From contig QCEQ01000004.1 in assembly GCA_003278525.1 (NCBI GenBank), positions 32,981 through 96,980 on the forward strand: a stretch of 64,000 nucleotides of DNA, read 5' to 3'. Below, piece after piece: positions 38,930 to 49,728 of the stretch; positions within the stretch are counted from its first letter, which is position 1, and each line of letters opens with the position of its first letter. The DNA is from Prochlorococcus sp. AG-355-P16. Its GTDB lineage: Bacteria; Cyanobacteriota; Cyanobacteriia; PCC-6307; Cyanobiaceae. The notes below the pieces were generated by a model. That model saw only the letters and a list, made by a program, of their open reading frames with translations. It was not told the origin of the DNA and searched no databases. The translations under genes were made by a program, and so were the position numbers.

Positions 38930-39961
38930 GTGAGACAATCTCCGTTTTTGCCTAATAGGCCATTAAAAGTTGCTGTTTTAGGATCTTCAGGTGCTGTGGG
39001 ATCTGAATTACTTAAAATTCTTGAACAACGTTATTTTCCAATATCAGAATTGGTCTTGCTTTCATCAGAGCGTTCAGAAGGAAAAAAAATTATTTGGAAA
39101 GGTGAAGAATTAGTTACAAAAAAAACAACTAAGGAAGAATTTCTGAATGTTGATTTAGTTTTCGCTTCAGCCGGCGGAAGTATTTCAAAAAAATGGTTAT
39201 CTACCATTATGGAACAAAATGCTTTATTGATAGATAATTCAAGTGCTTTCAGATTAGATAATAATGTACCCCTTATAGTTCCTGAAGTTAATGGTAATGA
39301 CGTAATTAATCATGATGGGGTAATAGCTAATCCAAACTGTACTACCATTTTGCTGACATTAGTTTTAGCTCCGTTAAATAAACTTTCGACTATTCGAAGA
39401 GTTGTTGTCTCAACTTATCAATCCGTAAGTGGTGCAGGCCAATTGGCGATGGAGGAACTAAAACTTTTAACTGAAAAATATCTTGGGGGTAATCCTCAAA
39501 AAAGTGAAGTTTTGCCATACTCACTGGCTTTTAATTTGTTTTTGCATAATTCACCCATGCTTTCAAATAATTACTGCGAAGAAGAGATGAAAATGGTTAA
39601 TGAGACCAGAAAAATATTAAATACTGCTGATTTAAAGCTCTCTGCTACATGTGTTCGAGTCCCAGTACTGAGAGCACATTCTGAATCGGTCAATATTGAA
39701 TTTGCCAGTGTAGTTGAGCCTAAAGATGCTCTTGAAGAATTAAAAAAATCTCCTGGAATTGAAATTATTGAGGATTACCAAAATAATAGATTTCCTATGC
39801 CAAATGACGTTATGGGAAGGGATAATGTTGCTGTTGGCAGGTTAAGAACTGATATAAGTCAGCCTAATGGATTAGAATTATGGTTATGTGGAGATCAAAT
39901 AAGAAAAGGAGCAGCTCTTAATGCTGTTCAAATAGCTGAGTTATTAATTCCAAAAAAATGA
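38930..39961 (+). CDS. asd: Aspartate-semialdehyde dehydrogenase
   Basis: NADPH-dependent step from aspartyl phosphate to the semialdehyde, feeding lysine, threonine and methionine. The 343 residues have [21 protein letters not shown] near residue 14, the active-site Cys in NPNCTTI, and [13 protein letters not shown]. The start is GTG at 38930. The gene overlaps dapA by four bases (ATGA), so the two are translationally coupled. With lysC in the same window, three consecutive steps of lysine synthesis are present. Confidence 0.96.
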   Translation: MRQSPFLPNRPLKVAVLGSSGAVGSELLKILEQRYFPISELVLLSSERSEGKKIIWKGEELVTKKTTKEEFLNVDLVFASAGGSISKKWLSTIMEQNALLIDNSSAFRLDNNVPLIVPEVNGNDVINHDGVIANPNCTTILLTLVLAPLNKLSTIRRVVVSTYQSVSGAGQLAMEELKLLTEKYLGGNPQKSEVLPYSLAFNLFLHNSPMLSNNYCEEEMKMVNETRKILNTADLKLSATCVRVPVLRAHSESVNIEFASVVEPKDALEELKKSPGIEIIEDYQNNRFPMPNDVMGRDNVAVGRLRTDISQPNGLELWLCGDQIRKGAALNAVQIAELLIPKK

Positions 39962-40860
39962 TTACAGACAAAACTGAGTGTAATAATCCACTATTTGGGA
40001 GAATATTGACTGCAATGGTTACTCCATTCACCGAAAATGGAGATGTAGATTATGAACTAGCTATTAAACTTTCAAATTATCTTTTTGATAATGGTTCTGA
40101 TGGAATTGTGTTATGTGGTACTACTGGAGAATCTCCAACTCTTTCATGGGCAGAACAGCATGATTTATTTATTGCAGTAAAAGGATCTTTGGATTCAAGT
40201 TGCAAAGTAATAGTTGGTACTGGTAGTAATTGTACAAGCGAGGCTGTGGAAGCTACAAAAAAAGCCTATGACTCTGGTGCCGACGGTGCTTTGGTCGTTG
40301 TTCCCTATTACAATAAGCCACCTCAAGAAGGTCTTTATAAACATTTCGGCTCTATTGCTAATTCTGCAAAGGATTTGCCTCTAATGCTTTACAACATTCC
40401 TGGAAGGACAGGATGCAATTTATTACCTGAAACTGTGAAGAAACTTATGGATTTCTCAAATATTCTCAGTATTAAAGCTGCAAGCGGTAGAATAGAAGAA
40501 GTAACAGAAATAAGAGCTATATGTGGCTCCGAACTCTCTGTATATAGCGGCGACGATTCATTGTTGCTTCCAATGTTATCTGTAGGTGCTGTAGGAGTAG
40601 TAAGTGTTGCAAGTCATTTAGTTGGCTTGCAATTGAAAGAGATGATTCATTCCTTTCAAAGTGGGGATGTTTCTAATGCCCTAGCCATTCATGAAAAACT
40701 TCAGCCTCTTTTCAAAGCACTATTTATGACTACTAATCCAATCCCAATTAAGGCTGCTTTGGAGCTATCGGGATGGAATGTAGGTAGCCCAAGAAGTCCT
40801 TTGTCACCATTAACTGCTGAAATGAAAAAGCAACTATCTTTTATCCTGAAATCCCTATAA
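39958..40860 (+). CDS. dapA: 4-hydroxy-tetrahydrodipicolinate synthase
   Basis: Condenses aspartate semialdehyde and pyruvate, the first committed lysine step. The 300 residues form a TIM barrel with [17 protein letters not shown] at the start, [15 protein letters not shown], the Tyr-containing [15 protein letters not shown] and the Schiff-base lysine in [13 protein letters not shown]. The ATG overlaps the asd stop (ATGA). A hairpin containing its stop codon lies before rnj (40850-40868). Confidence 0.96.
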   Translation: MITDKTECNNPLFGRILTAMVTPFTENGDVDYELAIKLSNYLFDNGSDGIVLCGTTGESPTLSWAEQHDLFIAVKGSLDSSCKVIVGTGSNCTSEAVEATKKAYDSGADGALVVVPYYNKPPQEGLYKHFGSIANSAKDLPLMLYNIPGRTGCNLLPETVKKLMDFSNILSIKAASGRIEEVTEIRAICGSELSVYSGDDSLLLPMLSVGAVGVVSVASHLVGLQLKEMIHSFQSGDVSNALAIHEKLQPLFKALFMTTNPIPIKAALELSGWNVGSPRSPLSPLTAEMKKQLSFILKSL

Positions 40861-40868
40861 TAGGGGTT
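40850..40868 (+). terminator. Terminator-like hairpin at the dapA stop
   Basis: AATCCCTA / TAGGGGTT with loop TAA gives an eight-base-pair stem with one U-G wobble. It is followed by ATATTTAACTT, a weak T-rich tail. It could end asd-dapA transcription or act as a processing site before rnj, whose product is an RNase. Confidence 0.4.
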
Positions 40869-40940
40869 ATATTTAACTTGATAATTAAATTTAAATAAAC
40901 CTTATTTGATTACAAGCAGGCCTTCATAAATTTCAAAATT

Positions 40941-42923
40941 ATGCAATCAAGTACAAATTCAACTGTAAATAGATCTACTAATGATTCATCTAGATCTAAA
41001 AGTAATATGCCAGCTCTACGAGTAATACCTCTTGGAGGACTACATGAAATAGGTAAAAACACTTGCGTTTTTGAATATGGTGATGAATTGATGCTTGTTG
41101 ATGCTGGTCTAGCTTTCCCATCTGATGGTATGCATGGCGTAAACATTGTTATGCCAGATACCACTTTTTTAAAAGAAAATCAAAGAAGAATAAAGGGAAT
41201 GATTGTCACTCACGGTCATGAAGACCATATTGGAGGTATTTCTCATCATCTTAAGCATTTTAATATTCCTATTATTTATGGACCAAGACTGGCAATGTCA
41301 ATGCTTAGAGGAAAAATGGAGGAAGCAGGGGTATCTGATAGAACGACTATACAGACAGTAAATCCAAGAGATGTTGTAAAAGTTGGGCAACATTTTTCTG
41401 TTGAATTTATTCGAAATACCCATTCAATTTGTGATAGTTTTTCTTTAGCAGTAACAACACCTGTTGGCACAATTATTTTCACGGGAGATTTTAAGTTTGA
41501 TCATATGCCAGTAGATGGAGAGCAATTTGATATTGAAAGAATGGTGCATTACGGAGAAAAGGGTGTTTTATGCATGTTCAGTGATTCTACTAATGCCGAA
41601 GTTCCAGGTTTTTGTCCTTCTGAGAAGACTATCTATCCCTCTTTAGAAAAACATATTGCGGAGGCAAAAGAACGAGTTATCCTTACCACTTTTGCTAGTT
41701 CTGTTCATAGAGTGACTATGATTTTAGAGCTGGCCATGAAACATGGAAGAAAAGTTGGGTTATTAGGTAGATCGATGATTAATGTTATTGCTAAGGCTAG
41801 AGATATTGGTTATATGAAATGCCCAGATGATTTGTTTGTTCCTATCAAGCAAATTAGAGATTTGCCAGATAGGGAGACCTTATTATTAATGACTGGAAGT
41901 CAAGGAGAACCCCTAGCAGCGTTAAGCAGAATATCTCGTGGTGAACATCAGCATGTTCGTCTAAAGACTACTGATACTGTAATATTTTCGGCTAGTCCAA
42001 TTCCTGGCAATACTATTTCTGTTGTTAATACAATTGATAGATTGATGCAACTCGGAGCAAAGGTTGTTTATGGAAAGGGTGAGAATATTCATGTTTCTGG
42101 GCATGGTTTTCAAGAAGATCAAAAGTTAATGTTGGCATTAGTAAAACCTAAGTTTTTTGTTCCTGTTCATGGAGAACATAGAATGCTTGTTTGTCATGGC
42201 AAGAGTGCACAAACTATGGGGGTTCCAAAGGAAAACATTCTAATTATTGAAAATGGAGACGTAGTTGAGTTAACACCTAATTCTATTCAAAAAGGAGATC
42301 CTGTAAAAGCTGGTGTTGAACTGCTTGATAACTCACGAAATGGGATAGTAGATGCTCGAGTGTTAAAGGAAAGGCAGCAATTGGCTGGGGATGGTGTAGT
42401 AACTGTTTTAGCTCCTATTAGTACAGATGGGAAGATGGTTGCTCCTCCTAGAGTTAATTTAAGAGGAGTTGTTACTACAGCAGAGCCAAGAAAAATGTCT
42501 ATGTGGACAGAACGAGAAATAAGCTGGGTCTTAGAAAATAGATGGAAACAACTGTCCAGACAAACAGGGCCGAATAATTTTGAAGTAGATTGGATTGGTG
42601 TACAAAGAGAAATTGAAAATGGTTTATCGAGAAGAATGAGAAGAGAATTACAAGTCGAACCTCTGATTTTGTGTTTAGTTCAACCTGCTCCAAGTGGAAC
42701 TCGTGCTTATATACCAAAGATTACAGAAGAGCAAAATTTTTCTAATAGAAATAGAAATAATAATAATTTCCATAAGAAATCAAACAATAATCATCCAAAT
42801 AGTTCAAATAACCCACAAAATGCCCAAAAAAGTCCAAAAGTTTCACATAATTCACAAGCTGAGACTACTGAAGATTCATTTGAAGGTAGAACACGAAGAA
42901 GACGTTCTGCTGTCACATCTTAA
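40941..42923 (+). CDS. rnj: Ribonuclease J
   Basis: Metallo-beta-lactamase/beta-CASP RNase with 5'-exo and endo activity. The 660 residues have the zinc motif HGHEDH (91-96), HSICDSF, TGDFKFDH, and the beta-CASP part with SDSTNAE, TTFASSVHR and LLMTGSQGEPLAALSRIS. HVSGHG and PVHGEHRML follow. Residues 599-660 form an Asn/His/Ser-rich tail (15 Asn in the first 39) ending in the basic GRTRRRRSAVTS, probably disordered. It follows asd-dapA and converges with tilS, sharing four bases of overlapping stop codons (TTAA). Confidence 0.95.
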   Translation: MQSSTNSTVNRSTNDSSRSKSNMPALRVIPLGGLHEIGKNTCVFEYGDELMLVDAGLAFPSDGMHGVNIVMPDTTFLKENQRRIKGMIVTHGHEDHIGGISHHLKHFNIPIIYGPRLAMSMLRGKMEEAGVSDRTTIQTVNPRDVVKVGQHFSVEFIRNTHSICDSFSLAVTTPVGTIIFTGDFKFDHMPVDGEQFDIERMVHYGEKGVLCMFSDSTNAEVPGFCPSEKTIYPSLEKHIAEAKERVILTTFASSVHRVTMILELAMKHGRKVGLLGRSMINVIAKARDIGYMKCPDDLFVPIKQIRDLPDRETLLLMTGSQGEPLAALSRISRGEHQHVRLKTTDTVIFSASPIPGNTISVVNTIDRLMQLGAKVVYGKGENIHVSGHGFQEDQKLMLALVKPKFFVPVHGEHRMLVCHGKSAQTMGVPKENILIIENGDVVELTPNSIQKGDPVKAGVELLDNSRNGIVDARVLKERQQLAGDGVVTVLAPISTDGKMVAPPRVNLRGVVTTAEPRKMSMWTEREISWVLENRWKQLSRQTGPNNFEVDWIGVQREIENGLSRRMRRELQVEPLILCLVQPAPSGTRAYIPKITEEQNFSNRNRNNNNFHKKSNNNHPNSSNNPQNAQKSPKVSHNSQAETTEDSFEGRTRRRRSAVTS

Positions 42924-43930
42924 CTTGTTTCAAAATTTATATAGTTTTTATTCCAAACAATTTTTAAAAACTCTCGCAAGTTAATTTGACCTTTATTTTT
43001 TTCATAAATTGCATTTGCTAATTTTGTCAAATTTTTAGAACTACATTGCTTTCCAGATATTTCTTTTAAAAATCTATTTAAGATTGTGCACCTTGCTTCA
43101 ATACACATACCATTTAGGAGATTCCTATCGATACCTTTTACATCTTTACAATATAAATACGCTAGTTCACCAAGATCATTACGTTCATTATTGTATTTGC
43201 TCATTTTTTGGGAAAAATTATTTATCCTTTCAGAACAACCAGGATAGATGACTTCAAGCGAAGGAATAATTTTTTTTCTTACTAAATTTCTTTTTAATTT
43301 AAGATCTGAATTTGTAGGATCTTCCCAGACTGGGATCTTCATATCATTGCAAAATTGTTTTGTATCTTCCCTACTGAAAATTAATATTGGTCTTATTAAA
43401 AAAATTTGATTTTCTATTAATCTTTTACTTTCAATATTACTCAAACCTGCAAAATTACTTCCTCTAGATAAATTGAGGATAAATGTTTCTGCATTATCAC
43501 TACTCGTGTGACCAGTTAATAAATAAATATTCCGTTTTTGCTGGTTTGTATTTAATAAAATTTTGGCTCTTTCACATAATTTTTTATATCTCCATTCCCG
43601 TGCTTTTTCTTCTGAAGAAATACTTTCTTTATTTGCTTGATCAAAAAAGAATGAAATATTTTTATTTTTGCAATAATCTTTTAATTCAAGAGCATATTCT
43701 GATGATTTTTCATGCCACTGATGATCACCATGCCAAACACTAATAGACCAACTATGTAGTTTTTTTAGGTCATTAATTAGGGTTAATAAGGCCATTGAGT
43801 CTTGCCCTCCGGAAACACTTATTAAAATATTGGATCCTTTGGGAATTAATATTTTTTTGGTAAGAATCTCCTTATGAAGCTTGTGATGCCATGATGACCA
43901 ATTTTTCTGAATTAATTTTTTATCAGTCAT
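42920..43930 (-). CDS. tilS: tRNA(Ile)-lysidine synthetase
   Basis: Attaches lysine to C34 of tRNA-Ile(CAU) so that it reads AUA. The 336 residues have the PP-loop SGGQDS (40-45), a following WHGDHQWHEKS and LTGHTSSDNAETFILNLSRGS. The C-terminal substrate-binding part is short, as in many cyanobacteria. AUA is a common codon in AT-rich genomes, so the enzyme is essential. It converges with rnj with a four-base overlap and diverges from the ycf23 gene across 85 bases. Confidence 0.93.
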   Translation of the reverse strand: MTDKKLIQKNWSSWHHKLHKEILTKKILIPKGSNILISVSGGQDSMALLTLINDLKKLHSWSISVWHGDHQWHEKSSEYALELKDYCKNKNISFFFDQANKESISSEEKAREWRYKKLCERAKILLNTNQQKRNIYLLTGHTSSDNAETFILNLSRGSNFAGLSNIESKRLIENQIFLIRPILIFSREDTKQFCNDMKIPVWEDPTNSDLKLKRNLVRKKIIPSLEVIYPGCSERINNFSQKMSKYNNERNDLGELAYLYCKDVKGIDRNLLNGMCIEARCTILNRFLKEISGKQCSSKNLTKLANAIYEKNKGQINLREFLKIVWNKNYINFETS

Positions 43931-44015
43931 TTTGTTTTGCTCAGATAATATTTTTTAAAAAATGCACTGTTTTACTAAAACAATGTCACAATCAAGTAAT
44001 AAATTCATTAAGTAA

Positions 44016-44792
44016 ATGAGTCTGATTAATCTTTTGCCACAAAAAATCAAAGAAGAGTTAAGAAGCAAATCCTTACTCAAAGTTATTTCAGGTTTGAATA
44101 ATTTCGATGTTCAATCTGTAAAAATAATTGTTGAGGCTGCTTCATTAGGAGGTGCAGATCTTGTCGATATTGCTTGTAAACCTGAACTGGTTGATTTAGC
44201 ACTGAAGAATTCAACACTACCCGTTTGTGTTAGTTCAGTAGTGCCTCAATCTTTTCAAGATTCTGTAAAAGCAGGAGCATCAATAATTGAAATAGGAAAT
44301 TATGATACTTTTTATGAAAAAGGCATTAATTTTTCAGATAAAAAAGTTTTAAACATTACAAAAGAGACGAAGGATTTATTGCCTAATGTTCCTTTATCAG
44401 TAACTGTTCCTCATACTATGCCTATTGATAAACAAGTTGATCTTGCTATGAAGCTAGTGGAAGAAGGTGTTGACATTATTCAAACAGAAGGTGGCACCAG
44501 TTCTACTCCTTACTCTTCAGGAATTCAAGGTTTCTTTGAAAAATCAGTACCAACTCTTGCAGCTACCTATGCTATTCATCAAGAATTTAAGAAGCAATCT
44601 CTGAATATACCAATTATGAGTGCCTCTGGATTAAGCCAAGTAACTTGTCCGCTAGCAATATCCTCTGGAGCCTCAGCAGTTGGCGTTGGATCTGTAGTTA
44701 ATAAATTAGATGATTTAATATCGATGATTGCGGTTGTTAGGGGCTTAAAAGAATCTTTGAAAAATTCAATAATTGGAGAAAAAATCTCTTAG
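44016..44792 (+). CDS. ycf23: Ycf23 family protein (DUF561)
   Basis: The 258 residues form a TIM-barrel-like protein of unknown function conserved in cyanobacteria and red-algal plastids. Seen here are KVISGLNNFDVQSVKIIVEAASLGGADLVDIAC, GASIIEIGNYD, VEEGVDIIQTEGGTSS and IMSASGLSQVTCPLAISSGASAVGVGSVVNKL, the last resembling a phosphate-binding loop. This suggests an enzyme acting on a phosphorylated substrate, but none is known. It is 29 bases upstream of uvrB on the same strand. Confidence 0.85.
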   Translation: MSLINLLPQKIKEELRSKSLLKVISGLNNFDVQSVKIIVEAASLGGADLVDIACKPELVDLALKNSTLPVCVSSVVPQSFQDSVKAGASIIEIGNYDTFYEKGINFSDKKVLNITKETKDLLPNVPLSVTVPHTMPIDKQVDLAMKLVEEGVDIIQTEGGTSSTPYSSGIQGFFEKSVPTLAATYAIHQEFKKQSLNIPIMSASGLSQVTCPLAISSGASAVGVGSVVNKLDDLISMIAVVRGLKESLKNSIIGEKIS

Positions 44793-44821
44793 TATAGCTT
44801 TACCCTTTTGCTACTAGGTTG

Positions 44822-46861
44822 ATGAACAACTATAAGCTTCAAGCTCCTTACGAACCAAATGGAGATCAACCAGAAGCTATTAAAAAACTAGTTGAAGGCG
44901 TCAATACTGGTAAAGAGTTTCAGACTCTTTTAGGAGCTACTGGAACTGGTAAAACATTTACTATTGCGAATGTAATTCAACAAACAGGAAGACCAGCACT
45001 TGTATTAGCCCATAACAAAACGTTAGCTGCACAACTATGTAATGAATTAAGGGAATTTTTTCCAAAAAATGCTGTTGAGTACTTCATTTCTTACTACGAT
45101 TATTATCAACCTGAAGCTTATGTACCTGTAAGTGATACTTACATAGCCAAAACAGCTTCAATTAATGAAGAAATAGATATGCTTAGGCATTCTGCGACAC
45201 GCTCATTATTTGAAAGAAAAGATGTAATTGTTGTAGCCTCAATAAGTTGTATTTATGGTCTTGGTATACCGAGTGAGTATTTAAAAGCTGCAGTTAAATT
45301 TGAAGTGGGAAAATCAATAAATCTCCGTTCTTCTTTGAGGTCTCTCGTTGAAAATCAATATACTAGAAATGATATTGAAATTACTAGAGGTAGATTCAGA
45401 ATTAAAGGTGATGTTTTAGAAATCGGTCCAGCTTATGAGGATAGATTAATTAGAATTGAATTATTTGGTGATGAAGTCGAAGCTATTCGATATGTTGACC
45501 CTACTACAGGAGAAATACTTGAAAGTTTGGATCAAGTTAGCGTTTACCCAGCGAAGCATTTTGTGACCCCAAAAGAAAGACTTGAGAGTGCAATAAGTGC
45601 AATTAGAAGTGAATTAAAAAATCAACTAGATAAATTTACATATGAAGGGAAATTATTAGAGGCTCAACGTCTAGAACAACGCACAAAATATGATTTGGAA
45701 ATGCTCAAAGAGGTTGGTTATTGCAATGGAGTTGAGAATTATGCTCGTCATTTATCAGGCAGGGCGGAAGGTTCACCGCCAGAATGCTTAATAGATTACT
45801 TTCCCAAAGATTGGTTGTTGGTAGTTGATGAGAGTCATGTAACATGTCCTCAACTTCATGCGATGTACAACGGTGATCAATCTAGAAAAAAAGTTTTAAT
45901 AGATCATGGTTTTAGATTGCCCAGTGCTGCAGATAATAGACCTTTAAAATGTGAGGAGTTTTGGGATAAATCAAAACAGACATTATTCATAAGTGCAACT
46001 CCTGGTCAATGGGAATTAGATCAATGTGATGGTGAATTTATTGAGCAAGTTATAAGACCAACTGGTGTATTAGATCCTGTAATTGACGTCAGACCTAGTG
46101 AGGGCCAAATAGAAGATCTTTTATCTGAAATAAGAATTAGAGCTGAAAAGAATCAACGAGTGTTAGTGACAACACTTACTAAGAGAATGGCTGAAGATCT
46201 AACTGATTTTTTATCTGAAAATAAAGTAAGAGTTAGATATTTGCATTCCGAAATCCATTCAATTGAAAGAATTGAAATTATTCAAGACCTCAGAATGGGC
46301 GAATATGATGTTTTGGTAGGAGTTAATTTATTAAGAGAGGGACTAGATCTTCCTGAAGTATCCTTAGTTGCCATTTTAGATGCTGATAAAGAAGGTTTTC
46401 TTAGAGCTGAAAGGTCTTTGATTCAAACAATAGGAAGAGCTGCAAGACATGTTGAAGGTGTTGCTTTGCTTTATGCCGATAACTTCACTGATTCAATGAA
46501 AAGAGCAATATCTGAAACTGAAAGAAGAAGAACTATTCAAAAAAAATATAACCAAGTCAATGGTATTACTCCAAAACCTGCAGGCAAAAAAATAGAAAAT
46601 TCAATATTATCTTTTCTAGAACTTTCCAGAAAACTAGATGCTGGTGGTTTATCTAAAGATTTAATAAATATAGTTAATAACAAAACTGACGCAATTCTCA
46701 GTTCCAGTGATAATCAATGTTTGCTCGAAGAATTGCCTGACTTAATAGAAAAGTTAGAAATTAAAATGAAAGATGCTGCAAAAGATTTAAATTTTGAAGA
46801 AGCAGCAAATTTGAGGGATAGAATCAAAAAATTAAGACAAAAATTGGCAAGAAATAATTAA
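44822..46861 (+). CDS. uvrB: Excinuclease ABC subunit B
   Basis: Damage-verifying helicase-like component of nucleotide excision repair. The 679 residues from ATG 44822 (a TTG one codon earlier also opens the frame) have Walker A GATGTGKT (38-45), the beta-hairpin [17 protein letters not shown]-like and SISCIYGLG segments, [29 protein letters not shown], and [13 protein letters not shown]. The C-terminal UVR domain for UvrC contact is [24 protein letters not shown]. It follows ycf23. Confidence 0.97.
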   Translation: MNNYKLQAPYEPNGDQPEAIKKLVEGVNTGKEFQTLLGATGTGKTFTIANVIQQTGRPALVLAHNKTLAAQLCNELREFFPKNAVEYFISYYDYYQPEAYVPVSDTYIAKTASINEEIDMLRHSATRSLFERKDVIVVASISCIYGLGIPSEYLKAAVKFEVGKSINLRSSLRSLVENQYTRNDIEITRGRFRIKGDVLEIGPAYEDRLIRIELFGDEVEAIRYVDPTTGEILESLDQVSVYPAKHFVTPKERLESAISAIRSELKNQLDKFTYEGKLLEAQRLEQRTKYDLEMLKEVGYCNGVENYARHLSGRAEGSPPECLIDYFPKDWLLVVDESHVTCPQLHAMYNGDQSRKKVLIDHGFRLPSAADNRPLKCEEFWDKSKQTLFISATPGQWELDQCDGEFIEQVIRPTGVLDPVIDVRPSEGQIEDLLSEIRIRAEKNQRVLVTTLTKRMAEDLTDFLSENKVRVRYLHSEIHSIERIEIIQDLRMGEYDVLVGVNLLREGLDLPEVSLVAILDADKEGFLRAERSLIQTIGRAARHVEGVALLYADNFTDSMKRAISETERRRTIQKKYNQVNGITPKPAGKKIENSILSFLELSRKLDAGGLSKDLINIVNNKTDAILSSSDNQCLLEELPDLIEKLEIKMKDAAKDLNFEEAANLRDRIKKLRQKLARNN

Positions 46862-46868
46862 AAGTAAC

Positions 46869-48629
46869 TTATTTTTCTAATTCGAATTGATTATGAATAG
46901 CATTAACTGCTTTGTCACAATCTTTTTCTAAGACAATGCATGAAGTCCTAATTTCACTAGTGGCAATCATTTCAATATTGATATTTTGGTCAGCCAATGC
47001 TCTAAATATTTTTCCAGCAGTTCCAACCTTAAATGCCATCCCCGCTCCTACAGTACTTACTTTGGCTATAGCAGGGCCATCTTCAACGTATGATCCGGGT
47101 AATTTTTTTGTTAAGGCCTCAAAAACTAAGTTAGCTTTTTCTCTATCTTGTTTATTCATTGTAAGGCTAATATCTTTAGTTTTTAGAGAGGAAATTCTTT
47201 CAGACTGAACGATAGTATCGATAAGTAAATTATTTTCAGCTAATGCTAAACATATTGATGCTGCTACACCTGGACGATCAGGCAGTTTTCGAAAACTTAC
47301 TTGAACTTGGTTTTTATCTAATGCAATTCCTCTTACTTCAGGTTGATCTTGTTTTTCATTGATTGGATTAACAAATACTTGTGTATCGGATAACTTAAAT
47401 TTCTCAGCAACAAATCTAATAGCTTTTGGTATATTATTGATTTCAATTACACAGCTAACTTTAATTTCACTAGTAGCTATTAACCTGACATTTATATTCG
47501 CTTGAGATAAAGTATCAAATAAATCAGCTGAAACACTAGGTCTGCCCATAATGCCTGCTCCTTGAATACTTAGTTTAGTCATGTTTGTTTTTAAGTTATA
47601 TTCTCCTCCTAATTGACTAGTTATGTGTTCACATTGTTCTGCAGTCTTTTTAACTTCTAATTCACTAACAGTAAATGTAATATCGTTTTTATTTCCATCA
47701 TTTGTCGCTTGTATTATTAAATCTACACTAATACTTGCTTCTGAAAGTTTTTCAAATATTTGCGCAGCAATCCCAGGCCTGTCAGGAATATTTGAGAGAC
47801 TGAATACTGCTTGGTTTTCTAATACCTCAAGACTATTTACTGTTTTTGTTAATTCTAAGCTTCCTCTTTTTAGCGGGAGAGGTTGGATTTGACTTTCTAG
47901 GAGAGTCCCACTTGAGTCACTTTGGCTTGATTTGACACACAATTTAATTCCATAATTGCGAGCAATTTCTACTGCTCTTGGATGCAGAACTGAAGCACCG
48001 ACGCTTGCAAGTTCAAGCATTTCCTCGCAGCTAATTTTATCTAAGAGTTTTGCATTAGGAACAATTCTTGGATCAGTAGTAAGAACTCCTGGAACATCTG
48101 TATAAATTTCGCACGTCTCAGCTCCTAAAGCTGTTGATAAAGCTACTGCCGAAGTATCTGAACCACCTCTACCCAAAGTTGTAATTTCCATTGAACCCGT
48201 GTGGCTCAACGTTGTTCCTTGAAATCCAGCCACTACAACTACAAAACCCTGATTTATATAATTTTTGATCCTTTCTGTTTTAATATCCAGAATTCTCGCT
48301 TTTCCATGAATTGATTCAGTAATAATACCAACCTGGCTACCGGTCATTGAAATTGCAGGTATTCCGTATTCGTTTAATGCCATTGAGAGAAGAGCTATGG
48401 TTACTTGCTCTCCAGTTGAGAGAAGCATATCCAATTCTCTTCGATTAGGATTTTTACTAATTGATTCAGCTAAACAATTTAAATCATCTGTAGTTTGCCC
48501 CATTGCAGAGACGACTACGACAATTTCATTTCCTGCTTCTTTACTTTGACAGATGCTACTTGCAATATTTTTAATTTTTTTAATATCACCTACAGAAGTA
48601 CCGCCAAATTTTTTTACTAGTAAAGCCAT
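46869..48629 (-). CDS. lysC: Aspartate kinase with four ACT domains
   Basis: First step of the aspartate family pathway. The 586 residues have a kinase domain (VKKFGGTSVGD at the start, FQGTTLSHTGSMEITTLGRGGSDTSAVALS near residue 130) and a C-terminal regulatory half. That half holds two repeated ACT pairs, visible as VFSLSNIPDRPGIAAQIF / MTKLSIQGAGIMGRPSVSADLFD and VSFRKLPDRPGVAASICLA / VAKVSTVGAGMAFKVGTAGKIF. Four ACT domains are typical of cyanobacterial enzymes and imply feedback by lysine and/or threonine. It lies 39 bases downstream of holA. Confidence 0.94.
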   Translation of the reverse strand: MALLVKKFGGTSVGDIKKIKNIASSICQSKEAGNEIVVVVSAMGQTTDDLNCLAESISKNPNRRELDMLLSTGEQVTIALLSMALNEYGIPAISMTGSQVGIITESIHGKARILDIKTERIKNYINQGFVVVVAGFQGTTLSHTGSMEITTLGRGGSDTSAVALSTALGAETCEIYTDVPGVLTTDPRIVPNAKLLDKISCEEMLELASVGASVLHPRAVEIARNYGIKLCVKSSQSDSSGTLLESQIQPLPLKRGSLELTKTVNSLEVLENQAVFSLSNIPDRPGIAAQIFEKLSEASISVDLIIQATNDGNKNDITFTVSELEVKKTAEQCEHITSQLGGEYNLKTNMTKLSIQGAGIMGRPSVSADLFDTLSQANINVRLIATSEIKVSCVIEINNIPKAIRFVAEKFKLSDTQVFVNPINEKQDQPEVRGIALDKNQVQVSFRKLPDRPGVAASICLALAENNLLIDTIVQSERISSLKTKDISLTMNKQDREKANLVFEALTKKLPGSYVEDGPAIAKVSTVGAGMAFKVGTAGKIFRALADQNINIEMIATSEIRTSCIVLEKDCDKAVNAIHNQFELEK

Positions 48630-48668
48630 ATTTTAATCATAATGTAAATTCTGAAACTTATAATTTGG

Positions 48669-49670
48669 TTAACTTAAATTAATTAATTTGTCTGTAAAAA
48701 CATTTATAGGATTATTACCTTGTTTTAGTAATGATTCAATATCTATTAAGATACTCATTAAATTAATTAAATATTCTTGAGATATGTTTTTGACTTTTTT
48801 TCGAATAAAAAAAATTCTTTTTGGATTAGAAATGCCTGCAAGATTACAAATCCTTTCTGCATTATCGTTACCTGAATTAACTGCTAATTTTATTATGGTA
48901 TGAATTCTTATTTGACTAATTAATCCTGCATTTAGTCTTAAAGCAGGTTCTCCTTTTTGTAAGGAATAATTTATTTCTATAAGGCTTTCATTAATATTTT
49001 TTTGTAAGAGAAGATCAATGATTTTGAAAATATTGGATTGATAATCACTAAATATTTTTTTTACATCAATGCTTTTAAGAAAAAGTTGTGAATTCGAATC
49101 ACTTGATACTGCAGAAAGGTATGTTTTTGCTTTGGTTAATTCATTTATTAGTTTAAAGCTATCATTACCAACTGAATCAACTATTAATTCAGCTGCATTT
49201 TTATCAATTTTGATATTCATTTCATTTGCTGCATCTTCTAAAAATCTTTTTTGTCCTTCATAGTCCCAGATTTCTGGTAAAGAAAATGACTTTTCTTTAG
49301 CTAAATTATTCTTGATAAGTTTTTGTAAAAATTTAGTACTCTTTAGTCTTGAGTCTGGCTTTTTTGTATTTTGTAAAATGAAATAAGTATTTTGAGGTAT
49401 ATTGTCATGAATTTTTTCAAATTTAGTTCTTAGATCCTCATTCTTGGCAGTAAAAATTGGATTATTTTTCAATGTAACTATTCTGTATCCTTCTCCAAAA
49501 GGAGGTGTAAGAACTGCATCAAAAGCTTTATTGACTTGCTCTTCATCATCACCATTTAAATTGGTTACGTTTAATTCTTCCCATTCTTTGGATACTTCCT
49601 TATCTATTAATTTTTGAATAAATGTATTCTGAGCATTTAAATCATTACCCCATAATATTTGTATTGGCAT
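48669..49670 (-). CDS. holA: DNA polymerase III subunit delta
   Basis: Clamp-loader subunit that opens the beta clamp. The 333 residues have the weakly conserved HolA pattern: MPIQILWGNDLN at the start, TPPFGEGYRIVTLKN near residue 53, then a helical C-terminal half with RLNAGLISQIRIHTIIKL and the polar AGISNPKRIFFIRKKVK. Walker motifs are absent, as expected. The call rests on family shape and position more than on catalytic residues. It lies upstream of lysC and diverges from cobH across 58 bases. Confidence 0.8.
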   Translation of the reverse strand: MPIQILWGNDLNAQNTFIQKLIDKEVSKEWEELNVTNLNGDDEEQVNKAFDAVLTPPFGEGYRIVTLKNNPIFTAKNEDLRTKFEKIHDNIPQNTYFILQNTKKPDSRLKSTKFLQKLIKNNLAKEKSFSLPEIWDYEGQKRFLEDAANEMNIKIDKNAAELIVDSVGNDSFKLINELTKAKTYLSAVSSDSNSQLFLKSIDVKKIFSDYQSNIFKIIDLLLQKNINESLIEINYSLQKGEPALRLNAGLISQIRIHTIIKLAVNSGNDNAERICNLAGISNPKRIFFIRKKVKNISQEYLINLMSILIDIESLLKQGNNPINVFTDKLINLS

Positions 49671-49728
49671 AATAGCTCAATAAAAACAATATATTAACTA
49701 TGATTACTTCTAACACAAATTAAATTTA

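Noticed and set aside
49080..49100. tRNA-like TTCGAATC in holA
   Set aside because: No surrounding arms pair; it is part of the coding sequence.
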